49,562 nt of DNA from Ardenticatenaceae bacterium (lineage in GTDB: Bacteria; Chloroflexota; Anaerolineae; Promineifilales; Promineifilaceae): contig JACKBR010000035.1 of the NCBI GenBank assembly GCA_020634495.1, positions 1-49,562 on the forward strand, in the 5' to 3' direction. Numbering within the stretch: position 1 is the stretch's first letter; every line of letters starts with the position of its first letter. A program made the position numbers and the translations under genes. This document shows, in pieces, positions 1-7,385 of the stretch. The notes under the pieces were generated by a model. That model was not told the DNA's origin. It made no database searches and saw nothing but the letters and a program-made list of their open reading frames with translations.

Positions 1-61
1 TTATAATCCTTGCTCAAACTGCGCCTCACAACGCAGAAACCCAACTGCAAGGAAATTACGC

Positions 62-898
62 ATGAGAAAAAAAACAATCTATTTCTTGATCCTATTGGTT
101 GTCGTAACATTGGCGGCCTGCGGCCCAGTGGCCAACTCAGAACCGGCAGCTTCAGAAAGTGAAACAACTGAAAACACAACATCCACGACACAGGGCAATG
201 GCATGATGGGCATGGGTGGCATGGGGGGGATGATGGCGGCTCACCACGCCACCATTCCCGAAGAGTATGCCGGTCTAAGCAACCCCATCCCCGCCGATGA
301 AGAATCATTGGCACGTGGCGAAGAAATTTACGCCACGCATTGTGCCACCTGTCACGGCGATGGCGGTGTCGGTGATGGCCCCGGCGGTGCCAGCCTGGAC
401 CCCGCTCCGGCCAACATCGCCCACACGAGCCAAATGCTGGGCGACGATTACCTGTTTTGGCGCGTCAGCGAGGGTGGCGCAATGGAGCCGTTTAACTCTG
501 GCATGATCGCCTGGAAAGGTATTTTGGATGAACAAACTCGCTGGGATGTGCTGAACTACGTGCAGGCGCTGGGCGCGGGGACAGTTACCCCTGGTCAGCA
601 CATGGGCGGCGCGACGTTTGATCCGGCTGTAGAAGCAGAAAATCAGGCCGAAATGTTAGCAACGGCCGTTTCCCAAGCCATCATCACCCAGGCAGAGGCC
701 GACACCTTTGCCGCTGCACACGAAATTGTAGACGCCCGCATGATGGAACTGCGCCGTCAAGGTTCCGGCGAAAGCATGGATAATCTAATGGCCGACATCC
801 TTGCCGAACTTGTCGAAGCCAACGCCCTTACCCAGGAGCAAGCCGACACCTTCCTCTCCGTCCACGACCGGCTGGGCGAAGCGGGATTGATGCAGTAA
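62..898 (+). CDS. Met-rich cytochrome c lipoprotein
   Basis: Predicted extracytoplasmic lipoprotein (278 aa) with one class I cytochrome c domain. The signal peptide ends in a lipobox LAAC with Cys20 as lipidation site. A low-complexity linker leads to a Gly/Met-rich patch with two His (about residues 47-62) that could bind copper. The haem motif is C94-A-T-C97-H98, and Met148 is a plausible axial ligand. The C-terminal 90 residues hold two related helical units, each containing the theme Thr-Gln-x-x-Ala-Asp-Thr-Phe-x-x-x-His. The start has AAGGA about 9 nt upstream, and a TATAAT lies at 2-7. It is followed by ABC transporter genes on the same strand. The electron-transfer role is well supported; the copper role is inference from Met/His content. 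Confidence 0.85.
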   Translation: MRKKTIYFLILLVVVTLAACGPVANSEPAASESETTENTTSTTQGNGMMGMGGMGGMMAAHHATIPEEYAGLSNPIPADEESLARGEEIYATHCATCHGDGGVGDGPGGASLDPAPANIAHTSQMLGDDYLFWRVSEGGAMEPFNSGMIAWKGILDEQTRWDVLNYVQALGAGTVTPGQHMGGATFDPAVEAENQAEMLATAVSQAIITQAEADTFAAAHEIVDARMMELRRQGSGESMDNLMADILAELVEANALTQEQADTFLSVHDRLGEAGLMQ

Positions 899-901
899 AT
901 A

Positions 902-946
902 GAGATTGGAGACTGGAGATTGCGTCATCTCCTAATCTCCAATCTC
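902..946. repeat. GGAGATT-type intergenic inverted repeat, copy 1
   Basis: The gap between the cytochrome and the first permease is almost wholly made of GGAGATTGGAGA-like units. An 11-bp perfect stem, GAGATTGGAGA at 902-912, pairs with 936-946. The same units occur at 2211-2268 and 2930-2957 in the next junctions. An in-frame TTG at 920 falls within the repeat and is not taken as a start. Confidence 0.75.
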
Positions 947-958
947 CGATCCCCCCTT

Positions 959-2203
959 ATGTATTTAATCGCCGAACTCACCCGACGGCCGTTCCGCACC
1001 TTCACCGCCGTTCTCAGCATTGCCATTGGCATTGCCCTGTTCATCAGCTTGCAGGCATATGCCAATGGCTACCGCGAAGCCGCCCGCGCCCCGCTCTCAG
1101 AAGTGGGGGCCGACATCACCGCCCAGCGGCAGGGCGACATCCCTGAAGGGTTCGAGGGCATCGTCTACCCCCACTCCGTTGCGCCCATCCACCGCGACGA
1201 AATCGCTGAAATTGCCGCCATTCCCGGTGTGGAAGCCGTTGCCGAAAGCCTCTTTTTCTGGTCATTCGAGGCGGACAGCTTTGTCGCCGGACTGGGTTTT
1301 GATCCGGCGGTAGAATTTGGGCCGGGGCGTTTGCGAGCGGGATTAACAGACGGCCGTTTCCTCAGCCAAACCGATAGCCACGTCATTCTCGCCGACAGCA
1401 GCTATGCCTTGCAAAATGGATTGGCTTTGGGGGATGCGCTGACGGTAGACGGCCGTTCCTTCACCATTGTCGGCCTGGTAGACACCACCCGCGTCGGCCA
1501 AATCGCCAACGCCAACCTTTACTTCACCCTCGCCGATGCGCAGGCGATGGCCGCCGTCGCTCCCAACGTCCTTGCCGTCCACGACATGCGCCCCGACGAC
1601 GCCAACATGCTCTTCATCAAAGCGGAGCAGACACAGGCCGAAGCCGTCGTCGCCGCCACCGAAGCTGTGCTGGGCGAACAGGCCCTCGTTTCCTCAGCGG
1701 AATCGTTCGGCGAGCGGCTGGGCGCGTTATTCGACCTGATTGACCGCTTTGGCGTGCTGGTCGGGCTGATTGCCTTCCTGTTTGCCGCCGCCATCCTCGT
1801 TCGCGCCATTGCCGCCGGGCTGTGGGAACGGCGGCGCGAGATTGGCATGATGCGGGCGGTTGGCTGGCGGCGGCGGGAGATTGTGCAGCAGTTGTGGGCG
1901 GAAACGGCCGTTCTCACCCTGCTTGGCGGTCTGGTCGGATTGGCGCTGGCTGGGTTCGTTACTTTTTTGATGAGCCGTGCCGCCGTCACCGTGCCCGTGC
2001 CCTGGGAACTCAGCCCCACGCCCCATTTTCTGCCCGGCGGTGCAAAAGAGGTCGCAGTTGTGGTGCCGCTAGCGGCGCACATCACGCCCGCGCTGGCGCT
2101 GGCGGCGTCGGGACTGGCAGTCGCCGCGACGGCGTTGGTCGGGCTTTGGCTGCCGGGGCGCATTGCCAACATCAAACCGGCGGAAGTGCTGCGGAGCGAA
2201 TAA
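959..2203 (+). CDS. FtsX/MacB-type ABC transporter permease
   Basis: Membrane permease (about 414 aa from the ATG at 959) of the FtsX/MacB/LolC class: one N-terminal transmembrane helix, a large extracytoplasmic domain (about residues 40-260), then three C-terminal helices. The cytoplasmic loop after the second helix carries a WERRREIGMMRAVGW segment typical of the family (coupling to the ATPase). A TTG-initiated form from 920 would be encoded by the intergenic repeat, so the ATG is preferred. The C-terminal KPAEVLRSE matches the end of the second permease (KPAEALRSG), suggesting the two are paralogues that pair with the ATPase at 2279. Such systems export or extract lipoproteins, peptides or metals, or transmit force; the substrate is unknown. 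Confidence 0.85.
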   Translation: MYLIAELTRRPFRTFTAVLSIAIGIALFISLQAYANGYREAARAPLSEVGADITAQRQGDIPEGFEGIVYPHSVAPIHRDEIAEIAAIPGVEAVAESLFFWSFEADSFVAGLGFDPAVEFGPGRLRAGLTDGRFLSQTDSHVILADSSYALQNGLALGDALTVDGRSFTIVGLVDTTRVGQIANANLYFTLADAQAMAAVAPNVLAVHDMRPDDANMLFIKAEQTQAEAVVAATEAVLGEQALVSSAESFGERLGALFDLIDRFGVLVGLIAFLFAAAILVRAIAAGLWERRREIGMMRAVGWRRREIVQQLWAETAVLTLLGGLVGLALAGFVTFLMSRAAVTVPVPWELSPTPHFLPGGAKEVAVVVPLAAHITPALALAASGLAVAATALVGLWLPGRIANIKPAEVLRSE

Positions 2204-2216
2204 AAAGTGGAGATTA

Positions 2217-2268
2217 GAGATTGGAGACTGGAGATTGGGCAAATCTCTAATCTCCAGTCTCCAATCTC
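2217..2268. repeat. GGAGATT-type intergenic hairpin, copy 2
   Basis: A perfect 20-bp stem: the arm at 2217-2236 is the reverse complement of 2249-2268, separated by a 12-nt loop. The sequence is made of tandem GGAGATT/GGAGACT units, as in the copies at 902-946 and 2930-2957. It lies between the permease stop and the ATPase ribosome site, so it could attenuate transcription or stabilise mRNA. Confidence 0.85.
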
Positions 2269-2278
2269 CCAAAGAGGA

Positions 2279-2944
2279 ATGACCTTGTTAGAAGCAAAAT
2301 CATTGAGCAAAACGTTTGGGTCGGTAACGGCCGTTTCCCAAGTCAATCTCACCATCCATCCTGGCGAAATCGTGGCCATCATGGGGCGATCCGGCTCCGG
2401 CAAAACGACCACCATGCACCTGTTGGCTGGGCTGGAAACACCCAGCGGCGGGCAGGTCATCTATCAAGGCCAAAACATCGCTGGCCTGGACGAGGATGCC
2501 CTGGCCCTGTGGCGGCGCGAAAACATCGGGCTCATTTTTCAGGCGTTTCACCTCATTCCGACCTTGAGCGCATTGGAAAACGTCGCTTTCCCGCTATACC
2601 CAGCAGGGGTGCCCGCCGCCGAACGACGCCAACGCGCCAGCAAACGGCTGGCCCAAGTCGGGCTGGCTGATCGCGCCGACCATCGCCCGTCGCGGCTTTC
2701 CGGCGGCGAGCAGCAGCGTGTCGCCATTGCCCGCGCCCTCATCAACAGCCCCGGTCTCATCCTCGCCGATGAGCCAACGGGCAATCTGGACAGCCAAACG
2801 GGCCAGGAAATTTTGGCTTTGTTTAAACAACTGCGGCAAGAGGCAGGCGTTTCATTTGTAATTGTGACCCACGATGATGAGGTGGCAGCGACGGCGGATC
2901 GGGTGATTCGGATGCGCGATGGGGAAATTGAGATTGGAGATTAG
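2279..2944 (+). CDS. ABC transporter ATP-binding protein (LolD/MacB class)
   Basis: Cytoplasmic ATPase (221 aa) that powers the flanking FtsX-type permeases. Walker A is GRSGSGKT (residues 36-43), the signature is LSGGEQQRVAIARAL, and Walker B is ILADEPTGNLD, followed by the switch His in VTHDDE. Length and the SGGEQQRVAIARAL plus EPTGNLD combination fit the LolD/MacB/FtsE group that partners FtsX-like proteins. The ATG at 2279 has AAAGAGG immediately upstream; an earlier in-frame ATG at 2207 would translate the repeat hairpin and is rejected. The last codons (EIEIGD) are written in the GGAGATT repeat sequence, so the repeat has encroached on the gene end. Confidence 0.92.
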   Translation: MTLLEAKSLSKTFGSVTAVSQVNLTIHPGEIVAIMGRSGSGKTTTMHLLAGLETPSGGQVIYQGQNIAGLDEDALALWRRENIGLIFQAFHLIPTLSALENVAFPLYPAGVPAAERRQRASKRLAQVGLADRADHRPSRLSGGEQQRVAIARALINSPGLILADEPTGNLDSQTGQEILALFKQLRQEAGVSFVIVTHDDEVAATADRVIRMRDGEIEIGD

Positions 2945-2957
2945 AGATTGGAGATTG
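2930..2957. repeat. GGAGATT-type tandem repeat, copy 3
   Basis: Direct repeats of GAGATTGGAGATT span the end of the ATPase gene and the start of the following lipoprotein gene. It is related to the inverted copies at 902-946 and 2217-2268, but here only the forward orientation is present, so no hairpin forms. Confidence 0.7.
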
Positions 2958-2959
2958 CA

Positions 2960-3364
2960 ATGCGGAAAATGAGGTGGCTTGTTGGAATTTTGTTGTTATT
3001 GGCGGCGTGTGGCGGTGGCGTTGATGTGCCGGTGACGGTGGAAATCATCCATCTCAACCACGCGCCCATTTTGCCGACGGTGCAGGATGTGGAAGCGATT
3101 TTGACCGAATACGGCGACCTGGTGTCGTGGCAAACCGTTGATTTTGACACGGATGCGGGCAAAGCTTTTGCTGAGGAGCATGGCTTGATTGACCACACGC
3201 CGATTGCGATTTTTGTGAATGGGGCGATGGAGATGGAGGTAAACGGCCGTCTCGTCAAGTTCTACAGTTTTCCCCAAGGCGAAGGCGTGGGTGACATTGT
3301 TGCTGAAGGTACCTGGACGCTGGCTGACTTCCGCGCTGCCCTGGACCAGGCGACGGGGCAATGA
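2960..3364 (+). CDS. Small lipoprotein, possible thioredoxin-like fold
   Basis: A 134-residue predicted lipoprotein: signal peptide with lipobox LAAC, then a compact domain. The pattern of a strand containing EIIHLNHAP, a helix, a TVDFDT strand, a helix AFAEEHG, then DHTPIAIFVNG resembles a thioredoxin/glutaredoxin fold with its cis-Pro loop (TPIAIFVNG). No CxxC is present, so it would be redox-inactive. It begins at the ATG at 2960, just after the repeat, and its stop overlaps the next permease start (ATGA at 3361), so it is probably translationally coupled. Wedged between the ATPase and the second permease, it may be a periplasmic partner of the transporter. The fold is my reading of the sequence, not a database result. 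Confidence 0.7.
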   Translation: MRKMRWLVGILLLLAACGGGVDVPVTVEIIHLNHAPILPTVQDVEAILTEYGDLVSWQTVDFDTDAGKAFAEEHGLIDHTPIAIFVNGAMEMEVNGRLVKFYSFPQGEGVGDIVAEGTWTLADFRAALDQATGQ

Positions 3365-4581
3365 GCGTTTATCTGCTGGCTGAACTGCGCCAGCGGTGGG
3401 GGCGCGCCTTGGGGACGCTGGTTGGCGTGGCTCTGGGTGTGGCCTTGTATGTGGGCTTAACGGCCGTTGCCGCTGGCTTCGCCGAAGCCGCCAGACAACC
3501 GTTAGCCGGAATCGACGCAGACATTTTGCTTAGCCGTCCAGCAGGTGATGGCCTCCCGGCAGGGCAAACCACACGCGGCGTGCGCCAGCCCTTTGGCCTC
3601 GCGCCGCTCACGCTGGACGAGGCGGCTGATTTGGGTGCGATTGATGGCGTGGGCGGCGTCAGCGGTGGCCTGTTGCTGTGGGACTTTGGCGCAAACAGTT
3701 ACCAAACGCTGCTGGGCATTGATCTGGCGCAAGCGGGCGTTGGGCCAGCCAGGGTGAGCGAGTGGGTAGTGAACGGCCGTTTCTTCCAGCCCGGTGAGCG
3801 CAATGTGGTGGTGGTAGACCGCCATTTCGCTGCCTTCTTCCGTCTGCAACCAGGCATGACGCACGAGATTGGCAACCAAACCTTCACCGTTCTCGGCGTG
3901 GTGGAGCTGCCCGGCGGCAACCAGGCAGCAGCGGCCAACTTCTATTTGCCCCTCGCTGATGCCCAGGCATTGGCGGGGCTGCCCGCCGGCCAAATTAACC
4001 AAATCTACCTGCGCGTAGCTGAAGCCAGCGATGTAGACTCGGTTGTTGCCGCCAGCGAAGCGCAGTTGGGCACTATTTCTGCCCTGACGGAGCAAAGCAT
4101 TGTGCAGGTCATGGGCGGCGTGGCGCAGGTTTCCGACCGTTTTGCCAGCGTGACAGCGTTGGCCGCGCTGCTCGGGGGTCTCATTCTGACAGGCGCGGCG
4201 TTGAGCGCAAACATCACCTTGCGCACCGTCGAAATTGGCGTGATGAAAGCAACCGGCTGGCAGGCGCAAGATGTGGTGCACCTGTTCGTGGTCGAAGGGA
4301 TTATGCTCAGTGCGCTGGGCGCGGCGTTGGGCATCTTTCTCGGCTGGCTGGCCACATTGATTTTGTCCCAAATTCCGGTAAATTTGAATTTACTGGCTGG
4401 CACAACGCCCGATTTGGGCAATAGCCCGGAGATTGAAGCGTACACGTTGCCCGCACGTTTGTCGTGGATTGCGGTAAGTGTGGCAACGGCCGTTGCCCTC
4501 ATCGGCGGTACAATTGCCAGCTACCTGTCTGCCCGCCGGGCCGCCCGCTTAAAACCGGCAGAGGCATTGCGATCAGGGTAA
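3361..4581 (+). CDS. FtsX/MacB-type ABC transporter permease (second subunit)
   Basis: A 406-aa permease with the same plan as the gene at 959: N-terminal helix, large extracytoplasmic domain, and three C-terminal helices. Between helices is LRTVEIGVMKATGWQ, matching the family loop seen as WERRREIGMMRAVGW in the first permease. It starts at an ATGA overlap with the small lipoprotein. With one ATPase gene for two different permeases, a heterodimeric membrane unit (as in LolCE) is the simplest model. The strong similarity in length and termini indicates an old duplication. Substrate unknown. Confidence 0.87.
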   Translation: MSVYLLAELRQRWGRALGTLVGVALGVALYVGLTAVAAGFAEAARQPLAGIDADILLSRPAGDGLPAGQTTRGVRQPFGLAPLTLDEAADLGAIDGVGGVSGGLLLWDFGANSYQTLLGIDLAQAGVGPARVSEWVVNGRFFQPGERNVVVVDRHFAAFFRLQPGMTHEIGNQTFTVLGVVELPGGNQAAAANFYLPLADAQALAGLPAGQINQIYLRVAEASDVDSVVAASEAQLGTISALTEQSIVQVMGGVAQVSDRFASVTALAALLGGLILTGAALSANITLRTVEIGVMKATGWQAQDVVHLFVVEGIMLSALGAALGIFLGWLATLILSQIPVNLNLLAGTTPDLGNSPEIEAYTLPARLSWIAVSVATAVALIGGTIASYLSARRAARLKPAEALRSG

Positions 4582-4613
4582 CAGGCTAACGTACCTGTCA
4601 CGCGAGAAACACC

Positions 4614-5294
4614 ATGTCTAAAATTCTGATTATTGATGATGAACACAGCATCCTTAACCTGGTAACGGCTTATTTGAAGCCTGAAGGGTATGAGGTGATG
4701 ACGGCGGGAAACGGCCGTGCCGGCCTCCACCTGGCCCAAACCTTCCAGCCCGATCTGATTGTGCTAGACATCATGCTGCCCGGCATGGACGGGCTGGAAA
4801 TGTTAGCAGCTTTGCGCCGCGAATCAGATGTGTACGTTATCCTGCTCACCGCCAAGACAGATGAGACTGACAAAATTGTGGGATTGTCGGTGGGCGCTGA
4901 TGATTATTTGACCAAGCCATTTAGCCCTCGCGAACTGGTAGCGCGCATCAAAGCCGCTTTGCGCCGTTTGAATGCGGGAAGCAGCCAGTCAGAAAACCAA
5001 ACCCTGGCATTTACGCATCTCAAAATTGACCCTGCCGCCCGCCGCGTCTGGAACGACGCCCAGGAGGTAGAGCTGACCGCCACAGAATTTGATCTGCTGC
5101 AAACGCTGGCTGAGCATCGCGGTATGGTGCTTAGTCGGGAACAGTTGCTGGAAAAAGTTTGGGGGCAAAACTTTTTTGGCGAGATACGTGTGGTGGACGT
5201 GCATTTGGGTCAGGTACGCCGCAAGCTGGGCGAGAATCACGGCATCGTAACGGTGCGCAGCGTGGGTTACCGCTTTGAGCAGGAGCGTGTTTGA
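4614..5294 (+). CDS. OmpR/PhoB-family response regulator
   Basis: DNA-binding response regulator (226 aa). The receiver domain (about 1-120) has the acidic pair DDE at 8-10, phospho-acceptor Asp52 in LDIMLPGMDG, the Thr in LLTAKTDE, and Lys in YLTKPF. The C-terminal winged helix (about 130-225) shows the family pattern LTATEFDLLQTLAEHRGMVLSREQLL and DVHLGQVRRKL and ends GYRFEQERV. Its stop is one base before the kinase ATG at 5296, so the two form a classic two-component pair. It follows the ABC/cytochrome genes and may control them; no operator could be identified. Confidence 0.95.
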   Translation: MSKILIIDDEHSILNLVTAYLKPEGYEVMTAGNGRAGLHLAQTFQPDLIVLDIMLPGMDGLEMLAALRRESDVYVILLTAKTDETDKIVGLSVGADDYLTKPFSPRELVARIKAALRRLNAGSSQSENQTLAFTHLKIDPAARRVWNDAQEVELTATEFDLLQTLAEHRGMVLSREQLLEKVWGQNFFGEIRVVDVHLGQVRRKLGENHGIVTVRSVGYRFEQERV

Positions 5295-5295
5295 G

Positions 5296-6474
5296 ATGAT
5301 TGCTTATTTTCGACGACGATTGCGTTGGAAATTGTTTTTCTCATATCTCAGTGTGGTGGTCATTGGCGCTGTTGTGCTGGTAATTGCTATGGAAGTCGCT
5401 GTGCCCCGTGCCTTTCAAAGCCACATCACAAATATGGAAATGGAATTTACCATGCAGGATGGCCACATCATGGGGACAGTGGGCAACGCCTCTGGCCATA
5501 TGGCAAATGATTTGTTGGCAAATTTAAGCGAAGCCGTAACAGAAGCCACCGTCATTGCCCTGACGGCCGCCGCTGTCATTGCCATTGGTGTTAGTGCGCT
5601 GATTGCCCGGCGGGTGGTCACACCAGTTCGGGCAATGATGGCTGCCAGTCAAGAAATTGCGCAAGGTAATTACGGCCGTCGCGTCCCGCAGCCATCCCAG
5701 CGTCAACCAAAAGAGCTGGATGAAATGGGGCAGCTTGCCCACAGCTTTAATCAAATGGCGGCGCAGCTGGAAGAATCAGACGCCCTGCGCCGCCAGCTAA
5801 TTGGCGACGTTTCCCACGAACTGCTCACGCCGCTAACTGTCATTAAAGGCTCAATGGAAGGGTTGATGGACGGTGTGCTGCCGCTGGAGGCTGAGACCTT
5901 CCAGCAGGTTTACCATGAAGCGGCGCGGCTGCAACGGCTGGTGGCCGATCTGCAGGAACTCAGCCGTGTGGAGGCGGGTACATATGAGTTAAGCTTTAAA
6001 CCTGTTGACATGAGCAGCTTAATAAATGAGGTGGCAAATCGCTTGCGTCGCCAATTTGAAGATAAGGGAGTGGCTTTGCGCGTTCAGTTGCCATCTGGCC
6101 TGGTGATGGCGGAAGTGGATGCTGACCGGCTAATGCAGGCGCTGATCAATTTGATGGGGAACGCGCTGCAATACACGCCCCCCGGCGGGCAGGTTGAGGT
6201 GGCGCTGCGGCGGGAGCGGGAAACGGTGATTGTGACGGTGGCAGACACGGGCGCGGGGATTGATGCTGAGCATTTGCCACACTTGTTTACACGCTTTTAT
6301 CGGGTGGACAAATCGCGGGCGCGAACCAGCGGCGGCAGCGGCGTTGGTTTAACGATTACCCAGCATTTGGTGAGGGCGCATAACGGCCGTATCTGGGCTG
6401 AGAGTAATGGCCTTGGGCAAGGAAGCACATTTGGCTTTTCGCTGCCAATCTCACAAAGTGGCTCCAAGGATTAA
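5296..6474 (+). CDS. Sensor histidine kinase
   Basis: Membrane sensor kinase (392 aa) paired with the regulator upstream. Transmembrane helices lie near residues 13-33 and 85-105 and flank a short extracytoplasmic loop of about 50 residues. A HAMP linker follows (starting VTPVRAMMAASQEIAQGNYG), then HisKA with His174 in DVSHELLTPL, and a HATPase domain with N box NLMGNALQYTPPGG, G1 DTGAGID and G2 GGSGVGL. The small sensor loop suggests sensing of membrane state or a metal rather than a large ligand. A TTG at 5275 would overlap the regulator; the ATG at 5296 fits the one-base spacing better. Confidence 0.93.
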   Translation: MIAYFRRRLRWKLFFSYLSVVVIGAVVLVIAMEVAVPRAFQSHITNMEMEFTMQDGHIMGTVGNASGHMANDLLANLSEAVTEATVIALTAAAVIAIGVSALIARRVVTPVRAMMAASQEIAQGNYGRRVPQPSQRQPKELDEMGQLAHSFNQMAAQLEESDALRRQLIGDVSHELLTPLTVIKGSMEGLMDGVLPLEAETFQQVYHEAARLQRLVADLQELSRVEAGTYELSFKPVDMSSLINEVANRLRRQFEDKGVALRVQLPSGLVMAEVDADRLMQALINLMGNALQYTPPGGQVEVALRRERETVIVTVADTGAGIDAEHLPHLFTRFYRVDKSRARTSGGSGVGLTITQHLVRAHNGRIWAESNGLGQGSTFGFSLPISQSGSKD

Positions 6475-6509
6475 AATCACATCCTTCACGCCGCCGCCTT
6501 TGAAGTTAG

Positions 6510-7385
6510 CTATTGTTGTGCGTAACCAACAAATACCCTGGGAGTGCCGGTATGATCGTTTACTGCCTGCATTTGCACGTAGCCCCCGCCTTTTTGCAGC
6601 AGACGCTGCACCAGCACCTCTTGCCCAGCGCCAAATTCAAAGGCCAGCAAGCCGCCAGGCCGCAAAAACCGCACCGCATCCTTCACCAGCCGCCGAAAAA
6701 TGTTGATGCCATAAGGCCCAGCATCCAATGCGACCAGCGGCTCATATTCAACGATCTCAGCCGCCATTTTTTCTAGCGAGCCTGAGGGAATGTACGGCGG
6801 GTTGCACACCACCACATCTACCTGCCCTTCCAGGTCCATGCCATCTAACGGGGCAAACAGATCGCCACAAAGGGCCGTGACGCGCTCCTGCAAATCATAT
6901 TGCTCTACATGTTCCTGAGCGCGAGCCACGGCTTCGGGGCTGATGTCCAGGGCATAAACGCGGCTCTGCGGCAGCTCTAGGGCCAACGAAACGGCAATGT
7001 TGCCACTGCCGGTGCCCACATCCACAACGGTGAGGGATTCGGCTTCCAGGCTGGCTGCATGGCCCAGAACGGTGCGCACCAGCAGCTCTGTCTCGGCACG
7101 GGGGATGAGCGTGTCTGAGGTGCAGATGAACGGCCGTCCCATAAACACTGTCTGCTGCAAAATGTACTCTAGCGGTACGCCTTTTTGCCGTTGGGCAATA
7201 ATGTCATCCAGGTTTAGCTCTTTCTCGGTGAGGTTTTGCGGGGAACGGCCGTCTAGCGCCCGCAGCGCCCCGCCAGACAAAATATCGCACAGGTGCAACG
7301 TCTCTTGCAGCGGATTTTCTAGCCCTGCCTGGCTAAAAGTCTCGTGGAGTTGGTGAATAAACTCAAACACGATCCGGTTCCTCAT
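6510..7385 (-). CDS. prmC: Peptide chain release factor N5-glutamine methyltransferase
   Basis: PrmC/HemK (292 aa) methylates the Gln of the GGQ motif in release factors RF1/RF2 using SAM. The N-terminal helical domain (about 1-85) is followed by a Rossmann methyltransferase with motif I VVDVGTGSGNIAVSLA and the diagnostic catalytic NPPY in VVCNPPYIPSG; IPRAETELL is the other typical PrmC signature. The ATG at 7385 overlaps the end of the NadE-like gene by 23 bp. A longer form starting at 7451 would overlap by almost 90 bp and lacks support. It is the last gene of the leftward operon and converges with the histidine kinase across a 35-bp gap. prfA is not next to it here. Confidence 0.92.
   Translation of the reverse strand: MRNRIVFEFIHQLHETFSQAGLENPLQETLHLCDILSGGALRALDGRSPQNLTEKELNLDDIIAQRQKGVPLEYILQQTVFMGRPFICTSDTLIPRAETELLVRTVLGHAASLEAESLTVVDVGTGSGNIAVSLALELPQSRVYALDISPEAVARAQEHVEQYDLQERVTALCGDLFAPLDGMDLEGQVDVVVCNPPYIPSGSLEKMAAEIVEYEPLVALDAGPYGINIFRRLVKDAVRFLRPGGLLAFEFGAGQEVLVQRLLQKGGGYVQMQAVNDHTGTPRVFVGYAQQ

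Noticed and set aside
920..958. TTG start for the first permease
   Set aside because: It would translate the intergenic repeat; the ATG at 959 starts directly before the family N-terminal helix.
2207..2278. Upstream start for the ABC ATPase
   Set aside because: The extension encodes only the repeat hairpin; AAAGAGG precedes the ATG at 2279.
1519..2460. Long minus-strand frame (313 codons) opposite the first permease and ATPase
   Set aside because: It lies antisense to two clear ABC genes, has Ser/Pro/Arg-biased composition and matches no family pattern; it is a shadow of high G+C codon bias.
3502..4371. Minus-strand frame (289 codons) opposite the second permease
   Set aside because: Antisense to a well supported membrane protein, with a His/Gln/Ala-biased composition expected of a shadow frame.
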